This document shows positions 54,749-63,980 of a DNA stretch of 64,000 nt, piece by piece. The notes beneath the pieces were generated by a model. It had not been told where the DNA came from and ran no database searches. It saw only the letters and a list, made by a program, of their open reading frames with translations. Position numbers and translations under genes: made by a program. This stretch comes from Herbaspirillum sp. AP02 (GTDB taxonomy: Bacteria > Pseudomonadota > Gammaproteobacteria > Burkholderiales > Burkholderiaceae_D), in contig NZ_JADWMY010000017.1 in assembly GCF_015767275.1 (NCBI RefSeq), positions 1 through 64,000 on the forward strand, written 5' to 3'. Numbering within the stretch: the stretch's first letter is position 1; each line of letters begins with the position of its first letter.

Positions 54749-56221
54749 ATGGACAAGGCCGTGATGAAACCCAGGCAGGACAAGGAGGGGGACCTGCCGC
54801 CCCAGAGCGCCGACAGCAAGGACGGCAAGGATGAATACGCCGTCATACGGATGTATGCCGCGCGTGAACCGATCTACCCGCGAGAGATTCAGGGACGTTT
54901 TGCCAGCCTGCGCTGGCTTTGCGTGTTCCTGACACAGTTGGTGTTCTACGGGCTGCCGTGGATCAACTGGAACGAGCGTCAGGCGGTGCTGTTCGACCTG
55001 GCTTCCCGCAAATTCTACCTGTTCGGCCTGGTGCTCTGGCCACAGGACTTCATCTGGCTGGCCGCCTTGCTGATCATTTGCGCGTTCAGCCTGTTCCTCT
55101 TCACGGCCGTGGCCGGTCGCGTCTGGTGTGGTTATGCCTGCCCGCAGACGGTCTACACCGAAATCTTCCTGTGGATCGAACGTCGCATCGAAGGCAATCG
55201 CAGCGCCCGCATGCGCCTGGACCGCCAGGGCTGGTCGTTCGACAAGCTGTGGCGCAAGTCGGCCAAGCATCTGGCCTGGGGCGCGGTGGCCCTGTGGACC
55301 GGCATCAGCTTTGTCGGCTATTTCTCGCCGGTCCGTGATTTGCTGCCGGAGATCGGCAGCCTGGCACTGGGCCCGTGGGAGATGTTCTGGATCGGGTTCT
55401 ACGGCTTCGCCACCTATGGCAACGCCGGCTGGATGCGCGAGCAGGTCTGCAAGTACATGTGTCCCTATGCGCGCTTCCAGAGCGCCATGTTCGACCGCGA
55501 CTCCCTGATCGTTACCTATGATGTTGCCCGCGGCGAGCCGCGCATGCCGGTCGCCAAGGCCGCCAGGCAGGAAACCGGCGGCAAGGCCGGCGATTGCATC
55601 GATTGCACGATGTGTGTACAGGTCTGCCCGACCGGCATTGATATCCGGCAGGGCCTGCAATACATGTGCATCGGTTGCGCCGCCTGTGTCGATGCCTGCG
55701 ACAGCGTGATGGACAAGATCAAGCGCCCGCGTGGCCTGATCCGCTATTCCACCGAAAACGCGGTCGAGCAAGGCTTCTCGACCGCGGAAATACGCCGTCG
55801 CGTGCTGCGTCCGCGCATCCTGATCTATACCGCGATCCTGGGCGTGGTGATTGCCGCCTTCGCCAGTTCGCTATGGATACGCACGCCCCTGAAGCTGGAT
55901 GTGATCCGTGATCGTGGCTCCATGGGACGTGAGGTGGAAGACGGCATCATCGAGAACGTCTATCGCCTGCAGGTCATCAACACCGATGAGCGTGGTCATC
56001 GCTATCGCATCAGCGCCAGCGGCATCGATGGACTGACGGTCGATCCGTCCGCTCCCATCGAGATGGCGGCCACCCAGACCTTGATGGTGCCGATCCGCGT
56101 GCGGGCGCCGCATGGTGCCGGCGAAGTCGGCTCCAACAAGATTCGCATCGCCTTGCAGGCAGAAGATCAGCCCTCAGTGCAGGTCAGCGAAAAGGCCGTG
56201 TTCCTGGTACCGCGACGCTGA
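54749..56221 (+). CDS. ccoG: Cytochrome c oxidase accessory protein CcoG
   Basis: A 490-residue membrane iron-sulfur protein (CcoG/FixG/RdxA). Membrane helices with WCGYACPQTVYTEIFLWIER, then CMYMCPYARFQ-like (CKYMCPYARFQSAMFD), are followed by two 4Fe-4S ferredoxin motifs (CIDCTMCVQVCPTGIDI and CIGCAACVDACD), and by a C-terminal Ig-like periplasmic domain. It reduces copper for cbb3 assembly in related species. Length is normal. Confidence 0.96.
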   Translation: MDKAVMKPRQDKEGDLPPQSADSKDGKDEYAVIRMYAAREPIYPREIQGRFASLRWLCVFLTQLVFYGLPWINWNERQAVLFDLASRKFYLFGLVLWPQDFIWLAALLIICAFSLFLFTAVAGRVWCGYACPQTVYTEIFLWIERRIEGNRSARMRLDRQGWSFDKLWRKSAKHLAWGAVALWTGISFVGYFSPVRDLLPEIGSLALGPWEMFWIGFYGFATYGNAGWMREQVCKYMCPYARFQSAMFDRDSLIVTYDVARGEPRMPVAKAARQETGGKAGDCIDCTMCVQVCPTGIDIRQGLQYMCIGCAACVDACDSVMDKIKRPRGLIRYSTENAVEQGFSTAEIRRRVLRPRILIYTAILGVVIAAFASSLWIRTPLKLDVIRDRGSMGREVEDGIIENVYRLQVINTDERGHRYRISASGIDGLTVDPSAPIEMAATQTLMVPIRVRAPHGAGEVGSNKIRIALQAEDQPSVQVSEKAVFLVPRR

Positions 56222-56264
56222 TTGACGCCCCGTCCCCATCCGTTTAGAGAGTAGAGAGGAAATC

Positions 56265-56810
56265 ATGCAAACCTTATCTCCCAAGCTGGCCCCTGCCGTG
56301 CCCTGGTATCGTCATCGCTGGCCGTGGCTGTTGATGTCCGGCCCGGCGGTGGTGGTGGTCGCCGGTATCTTTACCGCCTGGCTGGCCATTTCACGCGCCG
56401 ATGCACTGGTGGCCGATGACTATTACAAGCAGGGCAAGGCCATCAACAAGGATCTGCGGCGCGACCATGAAGCGCAGCGCCTGGGCGCCAGCATCGGCAT
56501 CGGTTACGATCCGGCGGCCGCCGCGCTGCGTGGCCGGCTGCAGATGCGCGAAGTGCCGGCAGCCGGGGAAGAAGGGCAGACCCTGATCATCAGCCTGGTG
56601 CATCCGACCCAACCCTCGAAGGACCGGACCCTGATGGTCCGTCCTGCCGCTGACGGCACTTTCTCGGTTCCTCTGGTCGAGCTGGAGCAGGCGCGCTGGC
56701 GCCTGGTGGCCGAAGATGGCGGTCACGCCTGGCGACTGCACGGCAATTGGGTGTGGCCGCAACAGCGCAGCATCGAAATGAATGCGGAGGCCTACGCACC
56801 GGCCGAATAA
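56265..56810 (+). CDS. ccoH: FixH/CcoH family protein
   Basis: A 181-residue single-pass membrane protein of the FixH family, needed for cbb3 assembly. One helix (LLMSGPAVVVVAGIFTAWLAI) is followed by the signature DALVADDYYKQGKAINKDLRRD and a periplasmic beta domain. It follows ccoG by 43 bases with GAGAGGAAATC before the ATG. Confidence 0.93.
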   Translation: MQTLSPKLAPAVPWYRHRWPWLLMSGPAVVVVAGIFTAWLAISRADALVADDYYKQGKAINKDLRRDHEAQRLGASIGIGYDPAAAALRGRLQMREVPAAGEEGQTLIISLVHPTQPSKDRTLMVRPAADGTFSVPLVELEQARWRLVAEDGGHAWRLHGNWVWPQQRSIEMNAEAYAPAE

Positions 56811-56881
56811 TGCGCTAAGCTGCAGTGAAACCGGCTGCAAGACCGGTCAGTCTACGGATGAAATAACTGAAGGAGACAGCC

Positions 56882-57139
56882 ATGCGCAAACAGCAACGCA
56901 ATATCGCCATCGTCCTCTGGGTGGCATTTCTGATGGCCATCGCGGCCGAGGGCGTGTTCTTTTCCCTGTTCAACCCGGACGAGCTGGCCATGGTCTCGGG
57001 CCACGAATGGGAAACGATGGGCGCCTACACCGTCGGTTTCTTTTGCTTCTGGGGGAGTTTTGCCGTGTGCGGCCTGCTGGCCGTGCGGCTGACCCGGGCG
57101 CTGCCTCGCGAGCGCCTGCGTCATTTCGTCCAGGGCTGA
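56882..57139 (+). CDS. Small two-helix membrane protein of the cco cluster (85 aa)
   Basis: An 85-residue membrane protein with two helices (NIAIVLWVAFLMAIAAEGVFFSLF and YTVGFFCFWGSFAVCGLLAVRL) linked by DPELAMVSGHEWETMG-like sequence (NPDELAMVSGHEWETMG). AAGGAGA precedes the ATG, 71 bases after ccoH. Family not recognised by name; its constant place beside ccoH would suggest an oxidase-related role, which is inference. Confidence 0.75.
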   Translation: MRKQQRNIAIVLWVAFLMAIAAEGVFFSLFNPDELAMVSGHEWETMGAYTVGFFCFWGSFAVCGLLAVRLTRALPRERLRHFVQG

Positions 57140-57160
57140 GGGCCCCGGACGACGTCGGAC

Positions 57161-58006
57161 TTAGACGGCTGCGCGCGCGGTCGTGGCAGGTGCGGGGCTG
57201 GAAGACTCCACCCCGGCCGCCAGGCGCTTCAAGGCCGGCAGATCGATTACTTCCACGTCACGTTGCTCCACGGCCAGCAAGCCCAGCTTGCGGAACTTGG
57301 AGATCAGTCGGCTGATGCTTTCGATGGTCAGGCCGAGGTAATTGCCTACGTCCTGCCGCGTCATGCGCAGCTGGAAGCGCGTCGACGAATAGCCACGCGC
57401 CGCATAGCGGGAGGACAGGTTGACCAGGAAGGCGGCAAAGCGTTGTTCGGCGCGCATATTGCCGAGCAACATGATGACGTTCTGTTCGCTGGTGATCTCG
57501 TGGCTCATCATCCGGTGGAAGTGCCGCAGCAGATGCGGGATCTGGCCGAACAACTGTTCCAGGCGAGCAAACGGGATTTCGCAGACTTCGCTATCCTGCA
57601 GCGCCACCGCATCGCATTGATGCGTCTCGGTGCTGATGGCATCCATGCCCAGCAGTTCGCCGGGCATCTGGAAGCCAGTGATCTGGCGATCGCCGTCGAG
57701 ATTTTCCTGGTAGGTCTTGAAATGGCCCACGCGCACAGCGTACAAGGCCGTGAACCGGTCGCCGATGCGGTAGAGGAAATCATCGCGTGCCACCTTGCGG
57801 CGACCGATGATCTTGTCCAGGCGCTTCATGTCGGATTCGTCCAGACCCATGGGCAGGCACAACTGGTGCATGCCGCACGCGGTGCAGCTGCGCAATGCGG
57901 AGCTGGCGGCAGCTTCACGCGCCGCTGTCAGCGGCGAGCATTGGGTCTGGGGAGCAGCGGCATTGGCCGGTGCGGCGAGCGGAGCGGAGTGACAAGACTG
58001 GTTCAT
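57161..58006 (-). CDS. fnr: FNR family oxygen-sensing transcriptional regulator
   Basis: A 281-residue CRP/FNR regulator. The cluster cysteines fit Cys41, Cys44 and Cys50 (SCTACGMHQLCLP) and the central Cys in ETHQCDAVAL, for an oxygen-labile 4Fe-4S cluster. The cNMP-like fold (ALYAVRVGHFKTYQE, GELLGMDAISTE) and the DNA-reading helix (LGLTIESISRLISKFRKLGLL, with the ExxSR set for TTGAT) are intact. The N-terminus is about 20 residues longer than in E. coli FNR, with two extra Cys (5, 23). The start at 58006 is chosen over 58033. It is convergent with the cco genes it presumably controls. Confidence 0.95.
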   Translation of the reverse strand: MNQSCHSAPLAAPANAAAPQTQCSPLTAAREAAASSALRSCTACGMHQLCLPMGLDESDMKRLDKIIGRRKVARDDFLYRIGDRFTALYAVRVGHFKTYQENLDGDRQITGFQMPGELLGMDAISTETHQCDAVALQDSEVCEIPFARLEQLFGQIPHLLRHFHRMMSHEITSEQNVIMLLGNMRAEQRFAAFLVNLSSRYAARGYSSTRFQLRMTRQDVGNYLGLTIESISRLISKFRKLGLLAVEQRDVEVIDLPALKRLAAGVESSSPAPATTARAAV

Positions 58007-58384
58007 ACGATGTTCCCGGCGGACATTTGGCAATCGAATGACTCGATTCTAAGTGCGCGGAACAATATAAGCAGCACAGTATTCCCGAATCAGACGGCAT
58101 TTCTTGTCCCAGATCAAACATGAACAAGGTAATCGCCGCATCGGGCTGTCTGCCCGGCTTTCCAGGTCAGGACTTCCATGAAAAGCGACACTTGTCCGTT
58201 TGGGAAGTGAAAGAGAGGGTGGGATAAAAGGCGGGAGGAGCGGCCTTGATGGGGGAAAGTGGGCGGTATCGCGGGGTTACCGGGGACCCGCGAATGCCCT
58301 TCCATGCGACCGTCTTTTTATTGAAACTTCAGCTACATCGTGACGTCCTGAACTGATTGCACCTACCGTGCTGCGTCGCTCCGA
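58007..58384. promoter_or_regulatory. Upstream region of fnr
   Basis: 378 bases without a gene. It holds the fnr promoter, a possible FNR site at 58104-58117, and a weak hairpin TCGCGGG/CCCGCGA at 58269-58293 that could end the desaturase transcript. Confidence 0.5.
58104..58117. promoter_or_regulatory. Imperfect FNR box, possible autoregulation of fnr
   Basis: TTGTCCCAGATCAA matches 8 of 10 FNR consensus positions and lies about 100 bases before the fnr start. Autoregulation is common for fnr but the site is weak. Confidence 0.45.
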
Positions 58385-59503
58385 TCAGGCTTCGGCCGTG
58401 CCCTTGCTCATGTCCGGCAAGGGCAACGGGGTGCTGGTGGGGCGACCGCGATAGTCGGTCCAGCACAGGCGCTTGAAGTCATACAGCTTGCAGCGGCGGG
58501 CGGTATCGAAGTACCAGCGCCAGGAAAAGCGCTGGATCACGATGCGACCCGGCAACATGGTTTCCAGCTTTTTCTGCGCCTGCTTCAGGCGGTACAGCGG
58601 CACGCTCATGTCCACGTGGTGCGCGGTGTGTTCCATGATGTGATGCAGCAACGAGCCCCAGTAACGACCGAAGGTCAGGTGCACGGTGGTCGAGACGAAG
58701 GGTTGGGCAGCGGCCCAGGTGACCTTGTCTTCATACCAGGCCACCGAGGTATGGGTATGGTGGACATACACCACGAAGCCGATCATCGCCTTCCAGAACA
58801 GCAGGGGAATCGCAAAGCCGGTCACCAGCAGCGTCCAGAAGGATTGCTCGGTCGCTTGCGCGGCCCAGGCCAGGCCACCGACCCAGACCGCCGCCACGGC
58901 GGTCACCAGCACGCCATCCCATATGAATTCGGCGCGGCGGGTGGGCATCTGCTTCTTCGAGGGGAAGTACATGCGCTTCCACCACATGTCGATCATGTAG
59001 TAGAGACCGGGGCCGAAGCCGCTGCGGTAGATGCGCTCCAGGCGCTGGCGCCAGCGCGGCAGGGAACGGAACTCTTCCAGCGAACGCGGTTGCCAGACGA
59101 AGTCGAAACCCTTCAGGTTGGTGTAGCCGTGGTGCACCACATTGTGACCGACGGCCCACAGGCTGTAGGGGGTCAGCGAGGGCATGAACAGCAGGCGACC
59201 TAGCCAGGTATTGAGCTTGCGATTGGGTGTGAAGGCCTGGTGGCAGGCGTCGTGGCCGAGGATGAACAGGCGGCCGATGATGAAGCCATTGACCACGCCC
59301 AGCGCGATCTTGGCCAGCAACCAGGGAACCCAGATCACGGCCGCCAGGCTGGCGCCGAACAGGCCGAAATCCAGTACCGACAGTGCCAGTGCGATGGCCG
59401 TGCTGCGCTGGCTGATCGGAATCACCCAGGATCGGATGATCTTGCGATGGGGCATCGGTGCGCCTGGCGCGACCGGTGTGTTGGGGTGCGAAGTCGTCGA
59501 CAT
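58385..59503 (-). CDS. Membrane fatty acid desaturase
   Basis: A 372-residue integral membrane desaturase with the three histidine boxes HDACHQ, HNVVHH and HTAHH that bind the di-iron centre. Hydrophobic helices lie around residues 35-85 and 185-245. The pattern fits the delta-12/omega-type acyl-lipid desaturases; the exact position of the double bond is unknown. The enzyme needs oxygen. AGGAAGAGG precedes the ATG. Single gene. Confidence 0.92.
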   Translation of the reverse strand: MSTTSHPNTPVAPGAPMPHRKIIRSWVIPISQRSTAIALALSVLDFGLFGASLAAVIWVPWLLAKIALGVVNGFIIGRLFILGHDACHQAFTPNRKLNTWLGRLLFMPSLTPYSLWAVGHNVVHHGYTNLKGFDFVWQPRSLEEFRSLPRWRQRLERIYRSGFGPGLYYMIDMWWKRMYFPSKKQMPTRRAEFIWDGVLVTAVAAVWVGGLAWAAQATEQSFWTLLVTGFAIPLLFWKAMIGFVVYVHHTHTSVAWYEDKVTWAAAQPFVSTTVHLTFGRYWGSLLHHIMEHTAHHVDMSVPLYRLKQAQKKLETMLPGRIVIQRFSWRWYFDTARRCKLYDFKRLCWTDYRGRPTSTPLPLPDMSKGTAEA

Positions 59504-59650
59504 CGAATTTACCTCTTCCTACTTTCAAACGGTGGACGGGGGAGCATGCCGCATGAGACTGCTCCTGCTAACGCTGCAATGGCGGATGGCGCTTGCAAAG
59601 GTGTGGGCGTTCGGCTCGGGACCGATGGCGGGAACGTTAGCGCTGATCCC

Positions 59651-59690
59651 AAAAAACAACGCGACCGGTCATCAGGGATGACGGATCGCG
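59651..59690 (-). terminator. Terminator of ompW
   Basis: GCGACCGGTCAT/ATGACGGATCGC, a near-perfect stem, is followed on the minus strand by TTGTTTTTTGGG. It lies about 25 bases past the ompW stop. Confidence 0.85.
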
Positions 59691-59714
59691 CCGTTTGGGT
59701 GCGGCAAGAATACC

Positions 59715-60338
59715 TTAGAAACGGTAACCCACGCCAATGCCGATCAGCCACGGGTCGATCTTGACGCTGCTGATCTTGGTGCCGGAGGCGGTCTTCACGT
59801 CGCTGGAGATCTGCACCTTCTTGATGTCGAAGTTGAGCATCCAGTTCTTGTCGAGCTTGTAGTCCACGCCGAGCTGCAGGGCACCGCCGAAGCTGCTGCT
59901 ATCCAGTTGCAGGCCGTTGGGCAGCTCCACGCTGGAGATGCGGGTGTAGTTGATACCGGCGCCGACGTAGGGACTGAAGGCCGCTTCAGGCATGAAGTGG
60001 TATTGCAGGGTCAGGGTCGGCGGCAGATGCTTGAAGCTACCGATCTTGGTGCCGGACAGGCGCACGTCCTGCTTTTGCGGATAGGTCAGCACCAGCTCGG
60101 CGGCGATGTTCGGGGTGAAGAAGTAGCTGATGTCGAATTCGGGGATCAGCTTGTTGTTGATGGTGAGCTGGTCCGAGGCACCTTGTCCGGCGATCGGGTC
60201 GGACTTGTTTTCCGGGCTCAGATTGACGGCGCGTACGCGCACCAGCCACGGGCTTTGGGCTTCCTGTGCGAAGACGGGGGCGGCGAACGAGGATGCCAGG
60301 GCTGCCACGGCGGCAGTGAGTGTGACGATTTTTTTCAC
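59715..60338 (-). CDS. ompW: Outer membrane protein OmpW
   Basis: A 207-residue eight-stranded outer membrane protein. The signal peptide is KIVTLTAAVAALASSFAAPVFA. The family blocks SPWLVRVRAVNLSPENKSDP, LIPEFDISYFFTPNIAAEL, GSFKHLPPTLTLQYHF, YVGAGINYT and the C-terminal WLIGIGVGYRF are clear. OmpW forms a narrow hydrophobic channel. The start is GTG at 60338, since the signal peptide begins there. A perfect FNR box and a -10 at the right distance precede it, consistent with the known FNR control of ompW in enterics. Confidence 0.95.
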   Translation of the reverse strand: MKKIVTLTAAVAALASSFAAPVFAQEAQSPWLVRVRAVNLSPENKSDPIAGQGASDQLTINNKLIPEFDISYFFTPNIAAELVLTYPQKQDVRLSGTKIGSFKHLPPTLTLQYHFMPEAAFSPYVGAGINYTRISSVELPNGLQLDSSSFGGALQLGVDYKLDKNWMLNFDIKKVQISSDVKTASGTKISSVKIDPWLIGIGVGYRF

Positions 60339-60368
60339 GGTTTTTACCTGTCGAGTGAGGATGTGCGA

Positions 60369-60374
60369 AAGGTA
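60369..60374 (-). promoter_or_regulatory. -10 element of ompW
   Basis: TACCTT on the minus strand, positioned so that the FNR box at 60397-60410 is centred near -41.5. Confidence 0.6.
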
Positions 60375-60396
60375 CGCGTGAAGCGGCTGGCGGGCT

Positions 60397-60410
60397 TTGA
60401 TGCCGATCAA
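60397..60410. promoter_or_regulatory. FNR box upstream of ompW
   Basis: TTGATGCCGATCAA is a perfect match to TTGAT-N4-ATCAA, 59 bases before the ompW start, at class II distance from the -10 element. Confidence 0.9.
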
Positions 60411-60493
60411 GCGGGCCGGTACAAGGGAAGGAAACAGCAGATGGACGGGCAAAAGAGTGACAAAAAGAGCGACAAAGAGGGTGGCAGTAAACG

Positions 60494-60529
60494 CAACAGC
60501 CCGATCTGCAGGCACAGATCGGGCTGTTG
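60494..60529 (-). terminator. Hairpin downstream of acdS
   Basis: A perfect 15-bp stem CAACAGCCCGATCTG/CAGATCGGGCTGTTG with a 6-base loop, 44 bases past the acdS stop. The minus-strand tail (CGTTTACTG) is T-poor. Confidence 0.7.
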
Positions 60530-60572
60530 ACGTCGGCAGGCGCAGGGTGCGGCCGGCGGGCCGCGCCCGGGC

Positions 60573-61640
60573 TTACTCCTTGAAGCGGGCTTCGCGTGCC
60601 AGCTTGGTCAGGTTTTCCGGATCTTCGAAGGCCTTGTAGTAGGCGTTCAGTGCCGGTGCGCCACCCAGGTGGGCATACAGCACGCGCTGGCCCTTGAAGT
60701 GACCCTTCTTGGCCATGTCGATCAGGCCGTCGATGGATTTTCCTTCATAGACAGGATCGGTCAGCATGGCTTCCATCTCGGCCGCGGTGCGGATGGCGGC
60801 GATGGTCTGCTCGCTCGGCAGGCCATAGGCCGGGCCGCTGTAGTCGGGGATGATCTCGATGTCGGCATCGCGCACCACCACGCGCTTGCCACCCTTGGAG
60901 GCGATCAGTTCGCACGTGTCGTTGGCGATCTTGGTGACGGCGCGGCGGGTCATGGCTTCATCGTCGGCGGTATCGATGCCGATCACGCGGCGACGCTTCT
61001 CCTGGGCGGCGAAGCCTACCACCATGCCGGCCTGGGTGGAACCGGTACAGGTGGCCACCACGATGTTGTCGAAGAAGATGCCCAACTGCTGCTCCTGCAT
61101 CGCCACTTCGTCGGCGAAGTTGGCATAGCCCAGGCCGCCCAGCGGGTGGTCCGAGGCCCCGGCCGGAATCGGGTAGGGCTTGCCGCCCTTGGCGCGCACT
61201 TCTTCCAGTGCCTTGGCCCAGGTGTCCTTCTCGGTGGTCGAATAGCCATAGCCACCCATGATGGGGTTGCCGCCCATGATGCGGGTCAGCAGGATGTTGC
61301 CGACCTTGTCGTAGACCGGATCATCCCATTCCAGCCAGGTTTCCTGCACGGTATAGGACTTCATGCCCACGGCGGCGGCCGCCGCGCACACCTGGCGCGT
61401 GTGGTTGGACTGGATGTTGCCGATCGAGACCAGGGTGTCGCAGCCCTTGGCCAGCGCATCGGCCACCAGCCATTCCAGCTTGCGGATCTTGTTGCCGCCA
61501 AAGGCCAGACCCGAGGAGACGTCGTCGCGCTTGGCCCAGACTTCCACGTCCAGCATGGCGGAGAGTCGTTCCAGCTTGTGAATGGGGGAGGGGAAGAAGC
61601 CCAGCGTTTTGCGCGGGAAGAGTTTGTCGAGTGCCAGCAT
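60573..61640 (-). CDS. acdS: 1-aminocyclopropane-1-carboxylate deaminase
   Basis: A 355-residue PLP enzyme that splits ACC, the ethylene precursor of plants, into ammonia and 2-oxobutanoate. Numbered from the start at 61640, the PLP lysine is Lys51 (FGGNKIRKLEW) and the catalytic serine Ser78 (SIGNIQSNHTRQV), the same numbers as in the Pseudomonas UW4 enzyme, which supports this start. The residues that separate ACC deaminase from D-cysteine desulfhydrase are also kept: Tyr-Glu in DPVYEGKS (298-299) and Leu in YAHLGGAPALN (325). It is divergent from an Lrp-type regulator, as usual for acdR-acdS. It points to a plant-associated lifestyle. Confidence 0.93.
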   Translation of the reverse strand: MLALDKLFPRKTLGFFPSPIHKLERLSAMLDVEVWAKRDDVSSGLAFGGNKIRKLEWLVADALAKGCDTLVSIGNIQSNHTRQVCAAAAAVGMKSYTVQETWLEWDDPVYDKVGNILLTRIMGGNPIMGGYGYSTTEKDTWAKALEEVRAKGGKPYPIPAGASDHPLGGLGYANFADEVAMQEQQLGIFFDNIVVATCTGSTQAGMVVGFAAQEKRRRVIGIDTADDEAMTRRAVTKIANDTCELIASKGGKRVVVRDADIEIIPDYSGPAYGLPSEQTIAAIRTAAEMEAMLTDPVYEGKSIDGLIDMAKKGHFKGQRVLYAHLGGAPALNAYYKAFEDPENLTKLAREARFKE

Positions 61641-61677
61641 GGGAAGCTCCGGTTCAGGTGGATTGTCGGGAATGGTT

Positions 61678-61694
61678 CGATTCACATCGAATCG
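61678..61694. promoter_or_regulatory. Inverted repeat CGATTC-N5-GAATCG in the acdS/acdR region
   Basis: Perfect 6-bp arms 38 bases before the acdS start. It could be a regulator site that controls acdS; no family match is certain. Confidence 0.4.
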
Positions 61695-61733
61695 CCGGGA
61701 TCAACTTTACGCCGCCTCATTAAAATGGTGTTT

Positions 61734-61755
61734 CCGAATTTATGGCATTATTCGG
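61734..61755. promoter_or_regulatory. Candidate AcdR (Lrp-type) site
   Basis: CCGAAT-N10-ATTCGG, in AT-rich DNA between acdS and acdR; a further half-site CGGAAT lies at about 61815, just before acdR. Lrp-type regulators bind such AT-rich inverted repeats. Confidence 0.5.
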
Positions 61756-61827
61756 TTTGAATAAGTGATGTAAATAATTTCGTTGAAATAACTATCCAGG
61801 TTTTATAAAAATATCGGAATAATCATC

Positions 61828-62289
61828 ATGTCGCTAGATCGCATGGACAAGCGCATCCTCAAGGCGCTGCAGAAGGATGGCCGCATCGGCAATGCCGAGC
61901 TGGCCAAGAAGCTGGGCATGAGCGCCACGGCCTGCTGGAACCACACCAAACGCCTGATGGACGAGGGCTATGTGAAGGAAGTGCGCGCCATCCTGGACCC
62001 CGAAAAACTGGGCCTGCCGGTGCTGGTGACGGTGGGTGTGGTGCTGGATCGCTCCACGCCGGAGAGTTTTGCCGAATTCGAAAAGGCGGTGCGCGACATC
62101 GCCGCCGTACAGGAGTGCCTGCTGCTGGCCGGTGAATTCGATTACTGGATCAAGTTGCGGGTCAAGGACCTGCAGGCCTTCAACCGGCTGCATGCCAACA
62201 CGCTGTTGCGCTTGCCGGGCGTGCGCCAGCTACGCTCCTTCTTCGTTCTCAACGAGGTGAAGAACAATCCGGAACTCGTGGTCGAGTGA
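61828..62289 (+). CDS. acdR: Lrp/AsnC family regulator of acdS
   Basis: A 153-residue Lrp-type regulator: an N-terminal helix-turn-helix (DKRILKALQKDGRIGNAELAKKLGMSATACWNHTKRL) and a C-terminal RAM ligand domain (VGVVLDRSTPESFAEFEKAV, LLLAGEFDYWIKLRVKDLQAF). It is divergent from acdS with 187 bases between, the standard acdR layout, so it should activate acdS when ACC is present. The symbol is by context; the family is certain. Confidence 0.9.
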   Translation: MSLDRMDKRILKALQKDGRIGNAELAKKLGMSATACWNHTKRLMDEGYVKEVRAILDPEKLGLPVLVTVGVVLDRSTPESFAEFEKAVRDIAAVQECLLLAGEFDYWIKLRVKDLQAFNRLHANTLLRLPGVRQLRSFFVLNEVKNNPELVVE

Positions 62290-62337
62290 AGGATCTTGAT
62301 TCCAGTCCTATACTTCACCTTTGCGTTTCACGTCTGA

Positions 62338-63354
<1,017 letters not shown>

Positions 63355-63383
63355 TCGACGCGACCGGACTTGCCCGGTCCCCG

Positions 63384-63413
63384 GCGCTCCCTTCCCCGGG
63401 GAGCGCTTTTTTT
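63384..63413 (+). terminator. Terminator of the proline iminopeptidase gene
   Basis: GCGCTCCC/GGGAGCGC stem with a 7-base loop, then seven T residues. Confidence 0.9.
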
Positions 63414-63417
63414 CGCC

Positions 63418-63951
63418 TCAGCCTTTCTTGCGGGCGCGCTTGCCGCCCGGCTCATCCGTATCTGTTCCGACAGTGACGCCGGTTTCGGCGGCGGCCGATG
63501 AATAACGTTCCTCCAGTTCCGCCAGACGCCCGTTGAGCTTGCCCAGTACGCTGGTCAGCGTGGCGATCTCGTCATTGCTCAGGGCCGCGAACAAACCATC
63601 GATGAAGGTCTTCTTGACCGGGTCAGAGGCCCGCAGCACTTCTTTGCCGGCCGCTGTCAAAGCGATGTGCTTGACCCGCCGGTCGCTGGTATCGCCGGTG
63701 CGCAACACCAGCCCGTCGCGCTCCAGCGCATCGATGGCTTCGGTGATGGTACGCGGCGCAAAGCCGAAGGCCGTGGCCAGGTCGGCCGCGCGCACCGGAC
63801 TGTTGCGCTCGATGTGGCCGAGCATCTTGTTGCGCGCCAGCGAAGCGCCTTCGCCGGCCAGGAGCTTGTCCAGCGTGCGGTGCGAGCGGATGTAGAAGTC
63901 GCGCAGCGCCTCGGCGGCGTCGCTGTAATCGTTTGAAAAGCCTGTAGACAT
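63418..63951 (-). CDS. MarR family transcriptional regulator
   Basis: A 177-residue winged-helix regulator. The DNA-binding part is ARNKMLGHIERNSPVRAADLATAFGFAPRTITEAIDALERDGLVLR, followed by the wing DTSDRRVKHIALTAAGKEV. A helical dimer region and an extended polar C-terminus (GTDTDEPGGKRARKKG) complete it. The start at 63951 has AGGA at good distance; an in-frame ATG at 63969 lies inside an upstream palindrome and is less likely. The palindrome is probably its own operator. Targets may lie beyond the window's right edge. Confidence 0.9.
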   Translation of the reverse strand: MSTGFSNDYSDAAEALRDFYIRSHRTLDKLLAGEGASLARNKMLGHIERNSPVRAADLATAFGFAPRTITEAIDALERDGLVLRTGDTSDRRVKHIALTAAGKEVLRASDPVKKTFIDGLFAALSNDEIATLTSVLGKLNGRLAELEERYSSAAAETGVTVGTDTDEPGGKRARKKG

Positions 63952-63963
63952 GATTTTCCTGGA

Positions 63964-63980
63964 TACCATATCATATGGTA
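63964..63980. promoter_or_regulatory. Palindromic operator upstream of marR-type gene
   Basis: TACCATAT-c-ATATGGTA, a perfect 8-1-8 palindrome about 12 bases before the ribosome-start region of the MarR gene. MarR proteins bind such sites and often repress themselves. Confidence 0.75.
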
